64,000 bases of DNA from Actinomycetales bacterium. Lineage in GTDB: Bacteria > Actinomycetota > Actinomycetes > S36-B12. The first letter of the stretch is position 1; every line of letters begins with the position of its first letter. The position numbers and the translations under genes were made by a program. Positions 59,781-64,000 of this stretch are shown piece by piece. The stretch is from assembly GCA_016125355.1 (NCBI GenBank), contig WGLX01000022.1, positions 1 to 64,000 on the forward strand, read 5' to 3'. Below the pieces are notes generated by a model. It worked only from the letters and a program-made list of their open reading frames with translations. It made no database searches and was not told the DNA's origin.

Positions 59781-60776
59781 TCATCCCGCCTGGGCGAGCC
59801 CTCCGGCAGTCCAGATCCGTTTCGCGACGGCCCGCATCGAGCCGCTCGCCTCACGCCAGCCCCACCGGACCACGCCGTAACCCGCCGCACGGATTCGATC
59901 CTCGCGGCGCTTCTCCCTCATGAGCACCTCGCGGTCTGTGTACTTGAGTGCCCCGTCCGCTTCGCCGATCACCCGCAGGTGCGAGAAGAGCATGTCGACG
60001 ATGCCTGCCAGCCCGTTCGCATCCGTAATCGGGGCCTGTAGTTCCGGCTCAGGCAGACCAGCCCGGATCAGCCGAAGCCTTGAGAGGGTCTCCACGGGGG
60101 TCTGGGCACCCGTCCTGACGTGCGGTAGGGCCGCAGTGAGGACGCCCGCCCCCGCCAACCTCGGCCACCTCGTGCTCAATGCGCGGAGCCGATGGACCGC
60201 GGCCGGGTCGCGCCAGGCAAGCCCGTCGAGAGTGGCCACGGCCCAATCGCCGTCACTCGCCATGGCCGTCGTCGTCGCGGCGAGGTCGCGTCCCACGACG
60301 AGCAACCCACCGACCCCTGTGACGTCCTCGTCGCCCACATCCAGGACGTGTACGACGGCCGGTGGCAATCGATCTACGGCCGAGATCCGGCGCCGCAGCG
60401 CCCTGCTGTCGCGCCCACGCGGCCGCACAAGGTGCACCGTGCCCAGGAGGCTGCGGTCGCAGGGCAGTCCCCAGGCGACCGCAGCCGAGGGGCCGAACAG
60501 GGCAACGTCGCCGGGCAGGGCGAGCAGTGTCGCCGCCGCAATCAGCCGATGGCGCTCCTCCGGTCCAGCCGCTTCGTCGAGCGTCAGCCGATCCACGTAC
60601 ACGCCGTGATGGAGTCGTACCCACTGCTTGTTGCGGCGCATGGTGAGCACGGAGGTCGGGTCGAGTCCCCAGCCGGCAAGGTCGCTCCGGCGGAAGGCGC
60701 CTCCTTGAGCTGCTGCGCGCTCGCGGACCAGTTGGCGGAGTTCTGCGAGCTCCTGGGACGTACGTCGATCGGGCAT
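59781..60776 (-). CDS. AbiEi-like N-terminal domain plus DUF559 (Vsr-like nuclease fold) protein
   Basis: A 331-residue protein of the common actinobacterial type. Residues about 10-65 form a winged-helix region (GGAFRRSDLAGWGLDPTSV, QWVRLHHGVYVDR) like the AbiEi antitoxin N-terminus; the middle is AbiEi-4-like; residues about 240-315 match DUF559, with an Asp in GIVDMLF, GEADGALKYTDRE (E-x-D...K of the PD-(D/E)XK fold) and RREDRIRAAGYGVVRW. It is not part of any glycan operon and no AbiEii partner is next to it. It is bracketed by inverted copies of a 60-bp hairpin repeat with perfect 16-bp ends. ATG 60776 has no strong ribosome binding site. Confidence 0.88.
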   Translation of the reverse strand: MPDRRTSQELAELRQLVRERAAAQGGAFRRSDLAGWGLDPTSVLTMRRNKQWVRLHHGVYVDRLTLDEAAGPEERHRLIAAATLLALPGDVALFGPSAAVAWGLPCDRSLLGTVHLVRPRGRDSRALRRRISAVDRLPPAVVHVLDVGDEDVTGVGGLLVVGRDLAATTTAMASDGDWAVATLDGLAWRDPAAVHRLRALSTRWPRLAGAGVLTAALPHVRTGAQTPVETLSRLRLIRAGLPEPELQAPITDANGLAGIVDMLFSHLRVIGEADGALKYTDREVLMREKRREDRIRAAGYGVVRWGWREASGSMRAVAKRIWTAGGLAQAG

Positions 60777-60824
60777 GGAGGAACCCTGCCGAGGCAGCCG
60801 ACGTCACTCAACCGACCCTCCACA

Positions 60825-60884
60825 GGGACAGGTGAGCCAAAGCGTCCTCTTTTGACTCACTTGTCCCGCGTCGCGGGAGAAACG
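60825..60884 (-). repeat. 60-bp hairpin repeat, copy C
   Basis: Minus-strand copy beginning CGTTTCTCCC after the stop of the GT4 gene and ending TTTGGCTCACCTGTCCC. Its arm at 60825-60841 is identical over 17 nt to that of copy A. The stem has two mismatched positions and an 8-nt loop; the inner hairpin CCCGC/GCGGG is intact. Confidence 0.8.
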
Positions 60885-60886
60885 AG

Positions 60887-62731
60887 TTAGGCGCCGCGGC
60901 CCTTGACCTTGCGCAGGGGAGCGGTGATCTTCCAGGAGCGGGTGTTCCGCATGAAGTCCATCTCCTGCCGCAGGGCCTCGGCGGCGGCCCGGTGTGCGAC
61001 GACCTGTGCCTGCAGGTCGTCCGCCCGGAGAACCACAAGGGACCGGATGCCCAGGAAGCCCTCGATCGAGTCCGACGCATCTGCCACCGTGAGCGTCACC
61101 TGTGCCGGCTCGCCCGTCTGGCCGTCGCCGAGCGGGAGCGAGATCACCGAGCCCAGGTAGACCTGCTCACTGACCGGACCACCCGGCCCGGCCGCGACGA
61201 TGCGCGCCACGCCGGGCATGGAGCGCGTGGACAGCAGCACCAGGAGCGGGCCGTCGGCGGGTCGGGAGAGGCGGATGTCCACCGACCGTCCGGGCCGGAT
61301 CTCGTAACCCCATGTCTGGGGAGAGCCGACGGCCCCGACGACCACCTCGTCCGCGGTCAGGAAGTCCTCCGTGCCCCGCGGCTGGCGCAGCATGGGCGTC
61401 AGGCCCTCGTCCTGCAGATGCGCGAGGTACTGGTCCGCAAAGCCACTGTCGGGCGCGGCTGACGGCACGCTCAGCATGTACTCGTGCCCGAGCTCGATCT
61501 GGGGGAACACCGGCGTCCTCGCTTCCATCCGTCGAACGGCACAGACCTCGTCCATGATGACCCTCGCGACCGAGTCCCACGTGATCGCCGGACGCGAGTC
61601 CTCCGCTATCCGCGCCTCGCGAGCGCCGCGTGCCGCGACGTTCAGTGCCTTGCTCTCGAGCACGCGCACGAAGTCGTCCACGTCGTCGCTGGCGAAGTAG
61701 TCGGCGAGCTCACCGCCCGCCTCGCGAAGGGAGGAGTTGTCGGCAACCACCGCCATGCGACCGAAGGCGAGACTCTCCGACACCGGCAGGCCCCAGCCCT
61801 CGTAGCGGGAGGGGTACACGGTGAACTCCGCATGCGCGTAGAACGAGGCCAGGTCCGCATCGCTCACGCTGCTCGAGAGCACGCTCACCTTGCCCCCGAG
61901 TCCGCCTGAGCGCACGTACGCGTCGAGGAACTCGTCGGCATGCCACCCGAGCCGCCCGATGCACACGAGGTCCGGCACGTTCTCGGCTCCTCGGTCGTCG
62001 ATCAGCCGCTCCCACGCGCGCAGCGCCAGCACGTGGTTCTTCCGCGACTCGATGGTGCCGACGAACAGGGCGTAGGGGCGCGGCCACGGCTCGCGGCTCG
62101 TGTCGTACTGCTCGGGATCGAGCCCGCACGGCAGCCCGGTGACCCGGCCGGGCGGCACAGCCCAGCCGCGCTCGTCGCAGTACTCCGTGAAGTCCCGCCG
62201 GCTCGACGCCGAGATGGCGGGCACAGCGGAGCCGGTAGCCGCCACCAGGGCGAGGTACCGCTCGAACAGGCGGTTGACGGCAGCCGTATGTCCCGTCTGC
62301 AGCACAGGTGTCAGGTCGTAGAGCAGGTAGACACAGCGTGCCCCCGCCGCGTGCGCCCGTCGCGCGGCGAGCATCAGGGCGTCATTGATCCACACCGCCC
62401 CCAAGAACACGAGCGTGGTCTCCTCGTCGATGGACACCGGCTCAGCCGACCGGGCTCGCTCGAGGCAGGATCTCGACGCCTGGGCGAGGGCGCCGCGATC
62501 GGGCGCCGGATTCCGCGATCCCGCCCCCGTCCGGATCAGCAGGTCGATCTCGTGATCGGAGAGCGCGACCAGTTCGCCCCGCGAGCGGTCGAGGACGACG
62601 GGAACGGGCGGCTCATCGGAATCGAGCATTCGCGGAGCCGTCTCCGCGATCACCCGCTGAACACCCGAGACCGACTCCTGGCGCTGCAGGAACTCCACGA
62701 GGTCGGTGACGTCGAGGAGCAGCCCTGCCAT
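60887..62731 (-). CDS. family 4 glycosyltransferase with C-terminal beta-rich extension
   Basis: A 614-residue protein from ATG 62731. GT-B domain about 1-420: MAGLLLDVTDLVEFLQRQESVSGVQRV, VYLLYDLTPVLQTG, AISASSRRDFTEY, ALFVGTIESRKNHVLALRAW and YPSRYEGWGLPVSESLAFGRMAVV (E-x7-E). The rest (about 440-590) is a beta-rich region of unknown family and the end is NTRSWKITAPLRKVKGRG, a basic helix common in this locus. ATG 62731 is 6 nt after TACGCT, which explains the absence of a ribosome binding site. The stop codon TAA lies in the 16-bp outer end of the downstream inverted repeat. Confidence 0.88.
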   Translation of the reverse strand: MAGLLLDVTDLVEFLQRQESVSGVQRVIAETAPRMLDSDEPPVPVVLDRSRGELVALSDHEIDLLIRTGAGSRNPAPDRGALAQASRSCLERARSAEPVSIDEETTLVFLGAVWINDALMLAARRAHAAGARCVYLLYDLTPVLQTGHTAAVNRLFERYLALVAATGSAVPAISASSRRDFTEYCDERGWAVPPGRVTGLPCGLDPEQYDTSREPWPRPYALFVGTIESRKNHVLALRAWERLIDDRGAENVPDLVCIGRLGWHADEFLDAYVRSGGLGGKVSVLSSSVSDADLASFYAHAEFTVYPSRYEGWGLPVSESLAFGRMAVVADNSSLREAGGELADYFASDDVDDFVRVLESKALNVAARGAREARIAEDSRPAITWDSVARVIMDEVCAVRRMEARTPVFPQIELGHEYMLSVPSAAPDSGFADQYLAHLQDEGLTPMLRQPRGTEDFLTADEVVVGAVGSPQTWGYEIRPGRSVDIRLSRPADGPLLVLLSTRSMPGVARIVAAGPGGPVSEQVYLGSVISLPLGDGQTGEPAQVTLTVADASDSIEGFLGIRSLVVLRADDLQAQVVAHRAAAEALRQEMDFMRNTRSWKITAPLRKVKGRGA

Positions 62732-62737
62732 GCGCAC

Positions 62738-62743
62738 AGCGTA
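62738..62743 (-). promoter_or_regulatory. -10 box TACGCT, leaderless start of the GT4 gene at 62731
   Basis: TACGCT on the minus strand, 6 nt before ATG 62731. Confidence 0.55.
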
Positions 62744-62762
62744 GGGGAGCAGGCGAGGCCCG

Positions 62763-62768
62763 TATCCT
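62763..62768 (+). promoter_or_regulatory. -10 box TATCCT, leaderless start at 62775
   Basis: TATCCT, 6 nt, then GTG 62775, in the 43-bp gap between divergent genes. Confidence 0.55.
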
Positions 62769-62774
62769 GCCGAC

Positions 62775-64000
62775 GTGGCCGGACCGGGTTGGCGCTCCCG
62801 TGCTGCGGACGGGCTGATCGTCCTGGGCCTGTCCGCCTTCGCGGCGTTCTTCTCGGGTGCGCAGCGGTGGACGGGCTTCAACTCGCCGGACTCGGAGTTC
62901 TACGCCTCCTTGGCACTGTTCGGCGACGACGTCGCCGGTCGGGCGATCGATCCCGCCTACACGACCACGCGTCTGGGCTACATCGTGCCCGTCCGGGGAC
63001 TCACCTCCGTCCTGGGTGCATGGACCGGCTTCGCTCTCTGGCGCTTCCTCCTGATCCTCGCCATCGTGGGTGCGCTCTACGGACTCGTCCGCCTCGCGAG
63101 CACCCGACAGCTGGCGACGCTGGTCGCCGCCGCGGGGGCGCTGAACACCGTCGTGCTCAGCTTCGTCGGCAACACGTATCTCACCGGCACCCTGATGGCC
63201 GGGGTGCTGCTCCTGATCCTGCTCGGTGCGTGGCCCGTGCTCGCGGCGCCGCGATCGACCTGGCTGCCCCCGCTCTTGTCGGGCGTCGTCGTCGCATGGC
63301 TGGTGATGGTCAACCCGTACGGCGGGCTGCTCGGCCTGTCCCTGTGGTTCGGGCTGAGGACGTACCTGCTGGTGACGGAGCCGGACGGTCGCTGGCGCAG
63401 CCTGGGGCGTGATGCAGCGATGGCGGTCGGCGGCTTCGCGCTGACCACCGGCGCGTTCCTGCTGGCTGGCACCTGGGTCTTCCCCGGACGGTCCTGGCTG
63501 GGCACCTACCTCGATTGGAACGCGCGCCTGGACTACTCGGTGTTCGTGGGCGACGAGGCGGTCTGGCAGCGCGACATCGCCCTGCTCGTGCCTGCGGTGG
63601 CTGTGCTCATTGCCGCCACCGCCACGCTCCTCGCGCGGGATCGACGAGCGGCGGTGGCAGGCCTCGTCGTTGCCGTCCTCAACGGCGTGTTCACCTTCGG
63701 CTACCTGCGACTCGTCCCAGGTCCATGGCTGGAGGCACCGACCTATGTGGCACTGCTCTGGCCGGGAGCCCTGGCCGGCGTGGCGCTGTCGTTCGCAGCC
63801 ATCGTCGGCAGCCGAACCCTGGGGTGGCTCGGGTGGGTCCTCGGCGTCGCGGCGCTACCGTTCGCGCTGTGGGCCGGGCGATGGGACCAGGACGTGTCGG
63901 GAGGCGCCGGGCTGCTCGTCGCTGGCGTCGTCCTGCTGCTCTTCGTCGTCACGGCCCTCGCCTGGAGGCGCGCCCCCGAGCGCTGGCTGAGCGGTGCCCT
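62775..64000 (+). CDS. polytopic membrane protein, 3' end cut by window edge
   Basis: The frame stays open from GTG 62775 to the right edge, giving 408 codons. At least ten hydrophobic helices are visible. The first loop, QRWTGFNSPDSEFYASLALFGDDVAG, has the acidic D-S-E-F-Y motif of GT-C-like membrane proteins, then AYTTTRLGYIVPVRGL, and a later loop has TYLDWNARLDYSVFVGD. It is not a member of a family I can name. GTG 62775 has TATCCT 6 nt upstream (leaderless) and is divergent from the GT4 gene across 43 bp. Confidence 0.72.
   Translation, partial: MAGPGWRSRAADGLIVLGLSAFAAFFSGAQRWTGFNSPDSEFYASLALFGDDVAGRAIDPAYTTTRLGYIVPVRGLTSVLGAWTGFALWRFLLILAIVGALYGLVRLASTRQLATLVAAAGALNTVVLSFVGNTYLTGTLMAGVLLLILLGAWPVLAAPRSTWLPPLLSGVVVAWLVMVNPYGGLLGLSLWFGLRTYLLVTEPDGRWRSLGRDAAMAVGGFALTTGAFLLAGTWVFPGRSWLGTYLDWNARLDYSVFVGDEAVWQRDIALLVPAVAVLIAATATLLARDRRAAVAGLVVAVLNGVFTFGYLRLVPGPWLEAPTYVALLWPGALAGVALSFAAIVGSRTLGWLGWVLGVAALPFALWAGRWDQDVSGGAGLLVAGVVLLLFVVTALAWRRAPERWLSGA

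Larger units (their letters stand above)
59701..60890. mobile_element. candidate 1.19-kb unit: AbiEi/DUF559 gene between inverted repeats
   Basis: The outer ends CTAACTCGTTTCTCCC (59701-59716) and GGGAGAAACGAGTTAG (60875-60890) are perfect 16-bp inverted repeats and continue inward as hairpin copies B and C. The only gene inside is the AbiEi/DUF559 protein. Both outer ends contain the TAA stop of the flanking gene. No transposase and no target-site duplication were found, so mobility is a hypothesis; two similar terminators flanking a gene is the plain alternative. Confidence 0.35.

Noticed and set aside
57478-59880. An 800-codon plus-strand reading across wzm and the Ig-like gene
   Set aside because: Shadow frame of wzm on the left and a frame-shifted copy of the Ig-like gene on the right; no family motif, and Arg/His-rich composition.
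59701-60890. A classical insertion sequence
   Set aside because: No DDE or HUH transposase and no target-site duplication; the only gene is AbiEi/DUF559, so only a repeat-bracketed unit of unknown mobility is claimed.
1-64000. CRISPR arrays, rRNA or tRNA genes, riboswitches
   Set aside because: No regularly spaced direct repeats, no clover-leaf with a TTCGANNC arm, and no conserved riboswitch core were noticed; gaps between genes are too short for most of these.

Overview
The window is a 64 kb stretch of a high-GC actinobacterial chromosome (GTG and TTG starts, many stop/start overlaps, leaderless promoters, actinobacterial families such as AbiEi/DUF559 and DUF2304). The genus cannot be fixed from the sequence; Micrococcales or a related order is a guess. 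Almost all of it is one very large surface-glycan locus: about 50 of 56 genes are nucleotide-sugar enzymes, glycosyltransferases (GT), membrane glycan proteins or exporters. There are no rRNA or tRNA genes, no CRISPR array and no recognisable transposase. No gap between genes exceeds 300 bases; the longest are about 130 bases.

Layout. 1-3863: sugar-nucleotide genes with PseB (+) divergent from an aldo/keto reductase, a SpsF-like cytidylyltransferase and a class III aminotransferase cut by the left edge, probably a pseudaminate-type or other CMP-sugar route. 3864-11540: an accessory block of small GTs on alternating strands, part of it visibly less GC-rich (about 5.4-8.6 kb). 11537-20896 (minus): a compact operon for activated heptose (SDR, HddC-GmhB fusion, HddA, GmhA), then a DUF4910 protein, a methyltransferase, a WbaP/PglC-type phosphoglycosyltransferase and a PglK-like ABC flippase. 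21007-35697: mixed GTs, polytopic membrane proteins, a second PglK-like ABC protein and a phytanoyl-CoA-dioxygenase-like enzyme. 35728-46618 (minus): an operon of overlapping genes with a 1200-residue FkbM-GT-GT fusion, UDP-xylose synthase, a DPM1-like GT with a DUF2304 partner, and DUF2142 and other membrane proteins. 46733-52164: GDP-mannose 4,6-dehydratase with a diverged paralogue, GT2 enzymes, and RmlC-like and RmlA proteins. 52215-52798: a VapBC toxin-antitoxin pair. 52818-58320 (minus): Wzm/Wzt ABC-2 exporter with two large GTs. 58436-64000: a secreted Ig-like protein, an AbiEi/DUF559 gene bracketed by inverted repeats, a GT4 and a truncated membrane protein.

How it fits together (inference). 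The nucleotide sugars implied are dTDP-glucose and derivatives, GDP-4-keto-6-deoxymannose, UDP-xylose, an activated heptose and a PseB-derived amino sugar. They would feed about 20 GTs. Assembly would start on a polyprenyl carrier through the phosphoglycosyltransferase, and export would use two flippase-type ABC proteins plus a Wzm/Wzt transporter. No clear Wzx or Wzy was seen.

Most notable structure: a 60-bp hairpin repeat present three times with no gaps in alignment. Two inverted copies with perfect 16-bp outer ends bracket the AbiEi/DUF559 gene, reminiscent of REP/RAYT or MITE arrangements. Thirteen gene starts lie 6 or 7 nt downstream of a TANNNT box, so leaderless transcription appears to be the rule for operon heads here.
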